The notes under the pieces: generated by a model | What the model was told of the DNA's origin: nothing | Databases searched by the model: none | The model's input: the letters and a program-made list of their open reading frames with translations, nothing else | Assembly (NCBI GenBank): GCA_003635255.1 | Contig: PYJC01000071.1 | Coordinates: 1-53,852 of the forward strand | Source: Candidatus Poribacteria bacterium | GTDB lineage: Bacteria > Poribacteria > WGA-4E > WGA-3G | DNA: 53,852 nucleotides | Reading direction: 5' to 3' | Position numbers and translations under genes: made by a program | Shown: piece after piece, positions 18,461 to 27,183 of the stretch | How positions within the stretch are numbered: position 1 is the first letter of the stretch | Layout: each line of letters starts with the position of its first letter

Positions 18461-19756
18461 ATGAGATATGTTGTCCGTAGGGAGCATTTTGGAGGGCTAG
18501 TATACGATAAAGAGAACTATAAGTACTTCTACTTAGATACTCTGACGGCCGACCTTCTTAAGGAATTGAGTAAAGGTAAAGATTTTGGTGCCCTTAGTTC
18601 CAGATTCCATGCTGAGATTGATCAAGAAGATTATAATGACTTTGTTGAGCATTGCCACGAGATTCAGTTAATAAATGACGGGCATCAATTGAACGCCCAA
18701 ACATTTTGGAATGAATCTCCTCCCGAAGATAGACTGAACGCGCCTCTAATTGTCTTTCTTGAAGTCACAAGACGCTGTAACCTTGCCTGTCAGTATTGTT
18801 TTACGGAAAAGCATAGGAGAAAGCGCCTTGAAGTTGAACTGGATTTACCAGACTTTAAACGACTATTCAACGAAATGAGTTTATTGGGTGTTTCTGAACT
18901 TGTCATTGGGGGTGGTGAACCTACTTTAAGAGAGGATTTGTTTGAGATTCTTGAATCTGCTAAAGAGAATGACCTCGTTACCAGTATCACTACCAACGGT
19001 ACGCTGGTCAGCCCTGAAATTGCAAAGCAATTTGCGACCTACTCACTGAGATACATTCGGGTGAGTTTGGATGGTACTGAGGAGACCAATAACTCCTTGA
19101 GAGGAAAAGGGGCTTATGAGAAGGCGGTTCGTGGTATTTCCATGCTTCAGGATGCTGGAAATGATGTCGGTTTACGAATGGTGTTAAATGCTGTCACCAT
19201 TGATAAAATCCACGAGAGTATTGAAATCGCAGAGCAATTCGGTTGTAAAACTCTTGGAATATCCACAATAAGACCTAGCGGAAAAGCATTGGATAATGAG
19301 TATTTGTATATGCTACCGAAAGAAGAGCATTATAGGGCGATTTCTGAGATTATGGAGTTGCAGAAACAGACGGATGTTAGACTTTCACTTTCTGAAGATT
19401 GCCCTTATGTAGAGGGGTTAGAGGCAAAAAGTGAGGATTTTAATCAGTTTGGTAGTGGATTCGGATGTGCTGCAACTAAAACCACTTGCTCAATAGATCC
19501 ATTTGGAAGCGTAAGTCCATGTGGATTTATACGCGGTGCAATCGGGGACGTACACATCGGCGGGAATATAAAGGATCAATCTCTCAAGGAAATATGGGAT
19601 GAATCGGCATCATGGCGTTTCATGAGAAGTCTCGAAGGTAATGAAAAATGCAACAGCTGTGATCATTATACCAAATGTTATGGTGGTTGCCGTAGCCGGG
19701 CAGCAGCAATCTATGGAGATATGAACGCTCCGGATCCCTATTGTATGTATACATAG
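18461..19756 (+). CDS. radical SAM/SPASM peptide maturase with PqqD-like N-terminal domain
   Basis: The 431 residues form three parts. Residues 1-90 (RREHFGGLVYD, YFYLDTLTADLLKELSKG, VEHCHEIQLI) look like a PqqD/RRE domain, the module that binds RiPP leader peptides. The radical SAM core begins with the cluster motif RCNLACQYCFTEK (CxxxCxxC, near 105) and has GGGEPTLRED and SLDGTEETNNSLRG. The SPASM domain for auxiliary Fe-S clusters runs from CAATKTTCSIDPFG and SVSPCGFIRG to CNSCDHYTKCYGGCRSRA and DPYC. This is the architecture of peptide-modifying enzymes (PqqE, MftC, sactisynthases, cyclophane synthases). The start is fixed by GGAGG ten bases upstream. The likely substrate is the 29-residue peptide just upstream. 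Confidence 0.88.
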   Translation: MRYVVRREHFGGLVYDKENYKYFYLDTLTADLLKELSKGKDFGALSSRFHAEIDQEDYNDFVEHCHEIQLINDGHQLNAQTFWNESPPEDRLNAPLIVFLEVTRRCNLACQYCFTEKHRRKRLEVELDLPDFKRLFNEMSLLGVSELVIGGGEPTLREDLFEILESAKENDLVTSITTNGTLVSPEIAKQFATYSLRYIRVSLDGTEETNNSLRGKGAYEKAVRGISMLQDAGNDVGLRMVLNAVTIDKIHESIEIAEQFGCKTLGISTIRPSGKALDNEYLYMLPKEEHYRAISEIMELQKQTDVRLSLSEDCPYVEGLEAKSEDFNQFGSGFGCAATKTTCSIDPFGSVSPCGFIRGAIGDVHIGGNIKDQSLKEIWDESASWRFMRSLEGNEKCNSCDHYTKCYGGCRSRAAAIYGDMNAPDPYCMYT

Positions 19757-19780
19757 CGATTTTCGGATTAGAGGAGACTT

Positions 19781-20075
19781 CACAAATGGTAATTTAACGG
19801 CTTGTACTAATTGTTTGCGGGACTTCATTGTCCACAAGGATTTTGTAGCATGGACTGTTAGTCTGTGTGCTATTATGCACAATCTAACAGATTTGCGGCG
19901 TACTTGAGGAAATCCGCAGAAATCCGCAGAAACACCCTATCAAAGACCCCAAGCAAAGACCCCAAGCAAAAACCCCAGATGCGACGTGCATCATGCTACA
20001 AAATCAGCGATATGGCGCAGCTCTGAGGGACCCAAGCAAAATTAACTGGCACAAGTCGTTAAATTACCATTTGTG
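19781..20075. mobile_element. MITE-like element with 25-bp terminal inverted repeats
   Basis: Bases 19781-19805 (starting cacaaatggtaatttaacg) are the reverse complement of 20051-20075 with one mismatch. Inside is a second, exact 14-bp inverted repeat (19839-19852 with 19992-20005, gattttgtagcatg). A palindrome related to one at 48039 lies at about 19845-19873, and short direct repeats (aaatccgcag; ccccaagcaaa) are present. There is no coding capacity. It separates the maturase gene from the HAD gene and fills most of the 545-base gap. Confidence 0.75.
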
Positions 20076-20301
20076 GGTTTCCTTTTTTCAAGAAAGTCGT
20101 CTATTTAAAGTGGAGAAACCGTCTCTCTCTAAACTCTTTTTGATTCGCCAAAAACAACGAGTTTTACAAAGATAAAAGGTTCAAAAAATGCGAGCGTTGC
20201 AACTTCATGGGTGTCCTGCAGTGGGTTCTGGTGGATGGGATTACTACTGCCCGCAATCCATAACGCTGGTGTGAAGTCCCTGAGTTCACTACTGGGGATA
20301 G

Positions 20302-21039
20302 GTGGGAAAATATACCGTGGACGTAACTCAAATTAGACTTGCTATTTTTGATATAGGACAGACGTTACTGTTCTTGACACCCTCCTCAGAGGAAAACCTC
20401 CTCAGCAGGTGTCATCAACTCACTATTGATGTTGCATTGGAAGATTTGAAGCGGGGATGTAGGGCTGCGGAACTCTGGGTTGCCCAAACTATAGTCCAAG
20501 AACAAAAAGGCGCACCAAGAATATCTGATGCAGAATTTGATAGAAGATGGGATTCTGTTGCTTTAAAAGAAGCTTTAAAAGGGAGTAATAAAAACGTGGA
20601 TGATTTAGTCAAGAAACTTTGGAGCGTCCCTAAACCAGAGCAAACATGGAGTGTGCCTCCGGAAACATATATGGTTTTGGATAAACTTCAAGCGGAGGGT
20701 TTAATTCTTGGCATCGTTTCCAACTTTTCTAAGACATTACCCGATCTTTGTCGACAGATGGGAATTGATGACTATTTTCATTTCATAATCACTTCTGAAG
20801 AGGTAGGTGTCGAAAAGCCTGATCCTAAAATCCTCCGTATAGCTTTACAAAGAGCGCAAGTTAAACCCACAGCAGCAGTATATGTTGGAGACCATCCATA
20901 CGATATCCTCTGTGCCAAGCGTGTGCCTATGCCAATGATCTGGTTTAATAAAGATAATGACCCACTTCCCACTGGATTTACATTTTATCCTGAACATCAA
21001 ATCAGTGCCTTACCGGAAATTTTTGACATTATTTTCTAA
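20302..21039 (+). CDS. HAD-superfamily hydrolase
   Basis: The 245 residues show HAD motifs in order: I LAIFDIGQTLLF, II LGIVSNFSKTL, III EKPDPKILRIAL and IV YVGDHPYDILCAK. The alpha-helical cap between motifs I and II suits the phosphoglycolate-phosphatase/HAD-IA type. Motif I has Gly in place of the second Asp (D-I-G-Q-T); that residue normally acts as general acid, so phosphatase activity may be altered. The start is uncertain: a GTG at 20302 is given and another GTG lies five codons later. The next gene starts 34 bases downstream in the same direction. A role in removing phosphate from a sugar or nucleotide intermediate is inferred from neighbours. Confidence 0.8.
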   Translation: MGKYTVDVTQIRLAIFDIGQTLLFLTPSSEENLLSRCHQLTIDVALEDLKRGCRAAELWVAQTIVQEQKGAPRISDAEFDRRWDSVALKEALKGSNKNVDDLVKKLWSVPKPEQTWSVPPETYMVLDKLQAEGLILGIVSNFSKTLPDLCRQMGIDDYFHFIITSEEVGVEKPDPKILRIALQRAQVKPTAAVYVGDHPYDILCAKRVPMPMIWFNKDNDPLPTGFTFYPEHQISALPEIFDIIF

Positions 21040-21073
21040 CTCTAATTGTCTTTTGCTTTTTAGGAGTCGTCTC

Positions 21074-22624
21074 ATGTTGGAAAACGTTGAAGATGAAATT
21101 GTGTTGGCTGCGGGGTTACTTACTTGTTCAAAACAGAAGTTACAGCATCTACGACAATTGTTTATCCAATCTGAACATCAGATTAATTATGATAAACTCT
21201 TTCTGAAATCTCGGCAGGTCTCATCTCAGGTTTATCAACACCTATCATCTTTTCATATAACCGAAGGTGGATTTAAAAATCTACTTTCTCGATTAAAATC
21301 GTACCAGGCGGTTTGTGATAAGCAGGTGCGGTTACTTTCTTCGGAAATCTTTGCAGTCTCTAGAACTTTGAAAGAAAACGACATAAAATCAGTCATGCTG
21401 CTAAAAGGGGCAGCAGTGGCGCAGTATTATCGCTCAGGAACTGTACGCAACTTTGATGATGTTGATGTTTTGGTGCCGGATCTGTCAACAGGTTTGGATT
21501 TGATTCATCTTTTAAAAACCAGGGGTTACTCTATAGATAAAGTCCGGTTGATCTCTCTATCAAATTTGCAGGAAGGAATTTCAGATAGAATTCCAGATCA
21601 TATTGCTGGAATCGCAATAACTTTTCGTAGTGAGACTGGGGTATATGAAGGACATTCTGCTTCTTTTGATGTATGTATTAGCACTTTTCCTGGGTATAAC
21701 AATTGGATGCTTGACTGTCCAATCTGGGAACGTGCCTACACGCATCCACAGTTTCCCAATACCCTTGTACCATCACCTGAAGATAGTGCCTTGATATTAT
21801 TAATTCACGCGCTGCGACACGGAAGACTTTCAGTCCGAGATATCAACGATTTGTATGTGATACTTTCGTGTGAACCTTCTTTCGATTGGGAGTATTTCAT
21901 CCAATATCTTGGTGAAAATCAACTGATACCAATAGCCGCGCTCTTCATCCAGAAGGTCGTTGAACTATATAAGTGGAGTCTACCATCATGTGTTGAGCCT
22001 TTGCTAAAGCTTTCTTGGCAAGAGCAATTATCGTGCTTTTTCTTGAGGAGATTTAACCATCCCAAGAATGAGAATCTGAATCTCGGCAGCTTTCCGCTTC
22101 AATTCTTGTATAACCGAAATCGTTATCGAGCAAAGACTGGTAACACATGGACCTCTTGTTTTTCCGCACTGAAAAGCATATTTGATATGCTCAAATATGA
22201 ACGGCCCTATCCAACTTGGTCGGGTCGGGTATTGCAGCCTTTTCCGCACACCGCGCACAAGATGGTGATGATCCCGATTGTTCCGCAGAAAGACGGCGTT
22301 CAATGGCAAGTTGAATCAATTGATCTTACCAAAGCAAATCATATAGGCATGAGGTTGGAAGTCAGATCTCACCTAGTCGGTACGAGCCTACTGTTTTGGC
22401 ATTGGCAAAGTGACAAGGAGTTGATACTGACTCCCAAAGGGATTTATGTCCAAAGCAGTTATAGTGGAACGCTTTCTAAACAGGAGCGTAGTAAACTAGC
22501 TGCAGATGCAACCTCAACACTAAAACTTTTGCAACAAGAAGCAGCTGCTTCTGTTTTCCCTTTACCTTCTCGCAAAGGAGAAGTTTCTGATGAAGAAAGT
22601 ATCTGTGGTGTTGCCGACATATAA
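21074..22624 (+). CDS. NTP_transf_5-family nucleotidyltransferase-like protein
   Basis: The 516 residues contain the signature of the uncharacterised nucleotidyltransferase family PF14907. This reads SVMLLKGAAVAQYYRSGTVR then NFDDVDVLVP (metal-binding Asp pair), with FDVCIST and EDSALILLIHALRHGRLSVRDINDLYVIL later. Family members recur in lasso-peptide, thiopeptide-like and exopolysaccharide clusters. The longer frame to 20957 overlaps the HAD gene; the ATG at 21074 with TAGGAG upstream is chosen. The C-terminal 170 residues are unassigned. The last 35 bases overlap the following glycosyltransferase gene, so the two are translationally coupled. Addition of a nucleotide to a pathway intermediate is an inference. 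Confidence 0.75.
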   Translation: MLENVEDEIVLAAGLLTCSKQKLQHLRQLFIQSEHQINYDKLFLKSRQVSSQVYQHLSSFHITEGGFKNLLSRLKSYQAVCDKQVRLLSSEIFAVSRTLKENDIKSVMLLKGAAVAQYYRSGTVRNFDDVDVLVPDLSTGLDLIHLLKTRGYSIDKVRLISLSNLQEGISDRIPDHIAGIAITFRSETGVYEGHSASFDVCISTFPGYNNWMLDCPIWERAYTHPQFPNTLVPSPEDSALILLIHALRHGRLSVRDINDLYVILSCEPSFDWEYFIQYLGENQLIPIAALFIQKVVELYKWSLPSCVEPLLKLSWQEQLSCFFLRRFNHPKNENLNLGSFPLQFLYNRNRYRAKTGNTWTSCFSALKSIFDMLKYERPYPTWSGRVLQPFPHTAHKMVMIPIVPQKDGVQWQVESIDLTKANHIGMRLEVRSHLVGTSLLFWHWQSDKELILTPKGIYVQSSYSGTLSKQERSKLAADATSTLKLLQQEAAASVFPLPSRKGEVSDEESICGVADI

Positions 22625-23939
22625 CAGAGCCAAATACCTTCAACTTTCTCTTGCTTCTTTGACCCAACAGACGTTTCCTGAAAGCGACTATGAGATTATT
22701 GTTGTTGATGATGGCTCCTCAGATAATACTCAAGATGTTGTGTCGCAGTGGTGCGATAAATTTTTGAATATCAAATATCTTTTTCAACCCAACGAAGGAT
22801 ATTGTGTGGCAAGGGCTCGGAACCGGGGTATCACGGCAGCCCAAGGGGAATATCTCCTCTTTATAGATAGCGGGATGATTGCTTCTTCCCAATTGATAGA
22901 AGAGCATTTTTTAACCCATACCAAGTATCCTGAAGGTGTGGGCATTGGGGTGATATATATGGCCCCCGATCAGGATATAATCAACCAGAAACTGGAAATG
23001 GATAGATACAATCTTTCAGAACAGGAACTTGCTGCATTAACTTTGTATGAGGACTGGCGGAAACCCCTTTTTGATTTGGTTGAAGGGCACTTGGGAATTC
23101 TAAACGCCCCTTGGATTACTTTTTCGACAGGTAATGTTTTTCTATCTAAGCAACAACTCTCTAACGTCGGATTTTTTGATGAAGATTTTAGGAACTGGGG
23201 AAATGAAGATACTGAACTTGGATATAGGTTATATCGAGCAGGAGTGCTCTTCTGTCTTAATCAAAATGCGATTGCTATCCATTGTGAACATCCTAATTCC
23301 GATACTGTTCCTGACCGAGAATTGGCTCGCTATGAGACCCGAGAACTCTTCTTCAAAAAGCACCCCCATATCATTGGGGAACTCATCGCAGCCGATGGAA
23401 CCTGGTTTACGGAAAGGGTTCTAAGGGAATTGAATTTTCTGATTGGAAAACCTCTAATTCCAAACTATCTCGCGTCTGAATACAGTGATTTTCGAGAATT
23501 GTTGGCTGGATTAATTGGTAGAAAGTTATTTATAGGCTTTGGAACTGAGGCAACGGCAAAAAAATTAGGTGCTTCGGCGTGTCTAGAGGCGGTTGAATCT
23601 ATGGAACAGAGTTCTGTTCACACCGTACATGGTATTGACTTTTATAATCTTATTGGCATTCATACACCTTTTCCGGACCAGTTCTTTGATTACATTATCA
23701 TTACTGATTTTTGGAGATCGCTTTCGATTGATTTAGTCTATCGGATGTTGACTGAATCACTGCGGATTGGAAAGACAACGTTATTAGTCTATTCTGACAA
23801 TTTTGATGCTTCAAGTTTTAACCACTCTACGGCTCACCATAAACATGACCTGATGATGCTATTAGTTGGATTAAGGAAGTACCAACTTGAAAAATATCGG
23901 TTAACATGTTGTGAGGTCTACCGGTTTAAAGAGTGGTAA
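22590..23939 (+). CDS. family 2 glycosyltransferase with extra C-terminal domain
   Basis: The 449 residues start with a GT-A fold: VSVVLPTYNRAKYLQLSL, IIVVDDGSSDNTQDVV, ARNRGITAAQGEYLLFIDSG. An NWGNEDTELGYRLYRAG segment follows (the ED motif of GT2 polypeptide or chondroitin-type GalNAc transferases). Residues from about 310 on are separate. TPFPDQFFDYIIITDFWRSL and LTESLRIGKTTLLVYSD recall the C-terminal half of class I methyltransferases, but no SAM-binding glycine motif is evident. GGAGAAG precedes the ATG, which lies inside the previous gene. No membrane segment is seen, so it is probably cytoplasmic. The acceptor is unknown; the peptide product is one candidate. Confidence 0.82.
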   Translation: MKKVSVVLPTYNRAKYLQLSLASLTQQTFPESDYEIIVVDDGSSDNTQDVVSQWCDKFLNIKYLFQPNEGYCVARARNRGITAAQGEYLLFIDSGMIASSQLIEEHFLTHTKYPEGVGIGVIYMAPDQDIINQKLEMDRYNLSEQELAALTLYEDWRKPLFDLVEGHLGILNAPWITFSTGNVFLSKQQLSNVGFFDEDFRNWGNEDTELGYRLYRAGVLFCLNQNAIAIHCEHPNSDTVPDRELARYETRELFFKKHPHIIGELIAADGTWFTERVLRELNFLIGKPLIPNYLASEYSDFRELLAGLIGRKLFIGFGTEATAKKLGASACLEAVESMEQSSVHTVHGIDFYNLIGIHTPFPDQFFDYIIITDFWRSLSIDLVYRMLTESLRIGKTTLLVYSDNFDASSFNHSTAHHKHDLMMLLVGLRKYQLEKYRLTCCEVYRFKEW

Positions 23940-23961
23940 TGCTTTTGTGGAGGATTTGAAA

Positions 23962-24939
23962 ATGCTAAAAGTAGCCCACATTCTCCTATGGGCAAATTAC
24001 GCTGGCACAGAACGATCTATATTTAACCATTGTCGATTTAGCCAAAAAACTCAGCCCTTTGTTCTCGTGTTAAGTGAAGGCGATGTAATTCGTGATTTCA
24101 AAAAGCATGGAATACCGATCTATCTCACGCCGGGTTTTCCTCCTGGCTATGGGATAGTTAATGAAGAAAGGGCAATAAGCCTACTTAAGAAAGCGGATTT
24201 GATTAATCTTCGCACTGTCTATTACAAAGATCCGCTCTATCGAATGTTTAAAAAGATAGGAGTTCCGTTTGTTATTACCATAAACGGATTTTCAAAATTT
24301 CCGCCTTTGGAATGCCCAATTATTTGTACATCATCTGCTGTGAGAGAAATTCAAGAGCCAACTAATTATTGCACGACCATTTTAAATGGCGTTGATTTAA
24401 CAATGTTTGCTTTTCGCCCAAAACCTTGCACGGAAAAGATTGTTTTGACCCGCGTATGTCGTCCAGATCGTTGCGCCTCCTACTTTTGGCCTGCCCTACA
24501 GAAAGTCCTCAACACCACTCAAAACACGGAATTATGGATCGTAGGGGAGGAGGGAGAATCAACAGATAGAATCAAATTTTTCGGTATAAGAAAACACGAC
24601 GAAATTCCCGATATATTAGCTAAAACAGATATTTTCGTATATGTTCCACACCCTCAGAAAGGAACGGTAGACAACTCTGTTCTGGAAGCTATGGCAATGG
24701 GAACACCTTGTGTCGTATCTAATGTCGAATGCATTCGGGACGTTGTGACCCACCTTAAGGAGGGGATCCTTGTGCCTTATGGCGATGGGGAAGCATTGGT
24801 CGAAGGCGTTACCCGTTTAATCGAGAATGTCTCTCTGCGTCAAAAGCTTGGGGAAAATGGTCTACAAACAGCGCGAGAAAAATTTGATATCGTAGATGTC
24901 ATTCGGAAATACGAAGAGTTTTATTTTTCTGTTTTATAA
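23962..24939 (+). CDS. family 4 (GT-B) glycosyltransferase
   Basis: The 325 residues follow the GT-B pattern. The N-terminal domain has LKVAHILLWANYAGTERSIF, and the linker gives TTILNGVDLTMFAFRP. The C-terminal donor-binding domain has LWIVGEEGES, RKHDEIPDILAKTDIFVYVP and DNSVLEAMAMGTPCVVSN (the E-x7-E motif). The frame opens at 23911, but GTGGAGGATTTGAAA just before the ATG at 23962 fixes the start there. It follows the GT2 gene at once, so two sugars or one sugar plus branching may be added to a common acceptor. Donor and acceptor cannot be told from sequence. Confidence 0.82.
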   Translation: MLKVAHILLWANYAGTERSIFNHCRFSQKTQPFVLVLSEGDVIRDFKKHGIPIYLTPGFPPGYGIVNEERAISLLKKADLINLRTVYYKDPLYRMFKKIGVPFVITINGFSKFPPLECPIICTSSAVREIQEPTNYCTTILNGVDLTMFAFRPKPCTEKIVLTRVCRPDRCASYFWPALQKVLNTTQNTELWIVGEEGESTDRIKFFGIRKHDEIPDILAKTDIFVYVPHPQKGTVDNSVLEAMAMGTPCVVSNVECIRDVVTHLKEGILVPYGDGEALVEGVTRLIENVSLRQKLGENGLQTAREKFDIVDVIRKYEEFYFSVL

Positions 24940-25084
24940 GGATAGTTGATTTTGAGCCTCGTTTTTTGATTTTTAAGTTGTTCATAGACACCGATTCGTG
25001 TCCCTGACATGATCTCTACTAATTTGGCTGAAAGTTATAATCAGTTAGCACCCATAAAGAACAAAGGAGTCCGAAAATCCCCAA

Positions 25085-25474
25085 ATGTCAAATGTCGCAT
25101 ACGATCAATATATACAAAAACTACAAATGTATTCAAAGGAAGGACCGAACCGGGTTACGAAGATGGGTAAGTACCTCTCTGCCGATTTGGATGTGAAAAA
25201 GGGAGAAATCATAGAAGTTACTGCTCAGGGCTCCGCAAGGGGCGAGTTTTACTATGGTATCATCGAAACCACCGGCAATGCGGTAGAATTACTTCAAAAT
25301 AATGGGAGTCAACGTATACTCCATACAAACCAAATGTACTCAACACTAACAACAACAACACTTTATGAGGCCAAATTCGCTAGTACTCTCAGCTTCAGTG
25401 TCAATCTTTGGAAGAACGATCTTAGGGGTACCTGTAATATTGCTTTCTTGACCCTCCTTGCTAAGATTGTTTAG
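25085..25474 (+). CDS. small beta-rich protein of unknown function
   Basis: The 129 residues have no firm family match. The pattern (DVKKGEIIEVTAQGSARGEF, LSFSVNLWKND) suggests a beta-sandwich of about eight strands. It is loosely like PA-IL/LecA-type lectins, which end in a similar SFSVN strand; I give that only as a weak resemblance. No signal peptide or membrane segment is present. AAGGAG lies 14 bases upstream, rather far. The gene is preceded by 145 bases and followed by 170 bases without features, and points the same way as its neighbours. Confidence 0.55.
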   Translation: MSNVAYDQYIQKLQMYSKEGPNRVTKMGKYLSADLDVKKGEIIEVTAQGSARGEFYYGIIETTGNAVELLQNNGSQRILHTNQMYSTLTTTTLYEAKFASTLSFSVNLWKNDLRGTCNIAFLTLLAKIV

Positions 25475-25644
25475 AGCTGGGACATCTTTGGTTCTCTTTT
25501 GCCACGACCACATGCAAAACGATGTCTGAGAATTCAATTGGTACCTAACATCTAACCCTCATGGGGGGATTTGACGGAGAAACAAATTCCCACGCTTTTT
25601 AGACGTAGGAGTTTCACTTAAAATCTTCACCTACTCAGAAAAAA

Positions 25645-27183
25645 ATGTCCATTTCTCATAACTTGTCTGACGCAATAAAGGCGTGGACTGAAGTTCTAAA
25701 TTCAGAAAACGTTATTACGGATGAACAGGCGTTAATTTCGGCACAGACCGCCACTTTTGCTACAACACAAAGCGTGAGTGCAATTATCAAACCGAGCACT
25801 CGTGAGGAAGTACAGGACTGTGTTGTTATCGCCAATAAATACCAAGTTCCCCTTTATCCGATCAGTACTGGTAAAAACTGGGGTTTTGGCTCCCGCGTTC
25901 CCCCGATAGATGGCGGGGTGATTATCTCGCTTGATAGGCTTAACCGCATCCTAGATTTCAACGAAAAACTGGCATATATCACCATTGAACCGGGGGTGAC
26001 CTATAACCAGGTTTATAAGTTTCTACAAGAGAATAAATCGAATTTAACATCAACCTGTCCTGGGAGTACACCCGATGCGAGTCTTATAGGAAACGCTCTC
26101 GAAAGAGGATACGCAGGGGCACTGAACGGTGAAAAATGGTCTCAGGTTTGTGGTCTAGAGGTCGTCCTACCGAGTGGTAAATGTATTCATACCGGTTTAG
26201 AAAGATTTCCAATGGCGAAGGCGTCAAAAGTTTTTTCTTGGGGAGTTGGTCCAAGTTTAGATGGTCTATTCAGTCAATCCAATCTGGGAATCGTGACAAA
26301 ACTAACCCTCTGGTTGACACCCCTTCCAAAATTTTGTGAATATTTGTCATTTTCGATAAATGATGCCAGAAAATTAAGTCGATTGGTTGATAAGCTACAA
26401 TTATTAAAAAGGGATGCAGTGATAGATACTGCTTGTGGTCTTTACAATTGTTATAAAGTATTAACGACCTTTCAACAGTATCCATGGGATAAAACCGAGG
26501 GGAAGATACCACTTTCTGAGGAATTGTTGCAGGAACTTCTTGAACCATTTCAAGGGGCGGTTTGGTTTGGTGGAACTATAGTTGTCGCCCCAAATGATGA
26601 AATTGGAAGAATGAAGCGTCAACTTGTACATCAAATGTTATCAGACAGCGTTGATTTGATAACATTTGAAACATCAAACTCAGAAAATCCATTAATCGAA
26701 GCGTCCCTGCATACGGAACTTGCCAGCGTATATTGGAGAAAAAGTTTTCTGCCGCCTGACCAAATGGATCCAGATCGGGACAAATGTGGAGCCATTTGGT
26801 GTTCTCTAGTCGTTCCTTTCATAGGAGCAGCTGTAGACGACTCTTTAAAAATTGTCACAGAGACAATGGCTTTCTTCAATTTTGAACCGATTATTAGTAT
26901 TTTGTGTCCATCAATAAGAGTAGTTTATATTATCGCTTCCATTATTTATGACAGGCAACGGCAAGGTCAGGATAAAGCCGCTATGACGTGCCATAACTTA
27001 ATGATTCAAAGGTTAACTTCAGAAGGATTTATACCTCACCGCCTTGGTATTCAAGCAATGAATGCGCTACCTGACTCAATTGATGATTATGTCAATTTGC
27101 TCAAGGACTTAAAAAATACCATGGATCCTGCTGATATTCTCGCACCGGGGCGGTATGACTTTCGACATGAATGGACGGAATAG
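25645..27183 (+). CDS. FAD-linked oxidase of the VAO/PCMH family
   Basis: The 512 residues show the FAD-binding PCMH fold. REEVQDCVVIANKYQVPLYP is followed by ISTGKNWGFGS (glycine motif contacting the pyrophosphate), GVIISLDRLNRILDFNEKLA and the pre-FAD segment IEPGVTYNQVYKFL. SNLGIVTKLTLWLTP comes later, and the C-terminus ends DPADILAPGRYDF. The GKNWGFGS form and the total length are closest to 4-cresol dehydrogenase flavoproteins and vanillyl-alcohol oxidase. No N-terminal signal is visible and no cytochrome partner gene lies nearby. In this setting it may oxidise a pathway intermediate. No clear Shine-Dalgarno precedes the ATG. Confidence 0.82.
   Translation: MSISHNLSDAIKAWTEVLNSENVITDEQALISAQTATFATTQSVSAIIKPSTREEVQDCVVIANKYQVPLYPISTGKNWGFGSRVPPIDGGVIISLDRLNRILDFNEKLAYITIEPGVTYNQVYKFLQENKSNLTSTCPGSTPDASLIGNALERGYAGALNGEKWSQVCGLEVVLPSGKCIHTGLERFPMAKASKVFSWGVGPSLDGLFSQSNLGIVTKLTLWLTPLPKFCEYLSFSINDARKLSRLVDKLQLLKRDAVIDTACGLYNCYKVLTTFQQYPWDKTEGKIPLSEELLQELLEPFQGAVWFGGTIVVAPNDEIGRMKRQLVHQMLSDSVDLITFETSNSENPLIEASLHTELASVYWRKSFLPPDQMDPDRDKCGAIWCSLVVPFIGAAVDDSLKIVTETMAFFNFEPIISILCPSIRVVYIIASIIYDRQRQGQDKAAMTCHNLMIQRLTSEGFIPHRLGIQAMNALPDSIDDYVNLLKDLKNTMDPADILAPGRYDFRHEWTE

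Noticed and set aside
25560..25610. possible IS200/IS605-type end hairpin (cccacgctttttagacgtagg)
   Set aside because: Only one short imperfect stem and no transposase or second end; too little to call.
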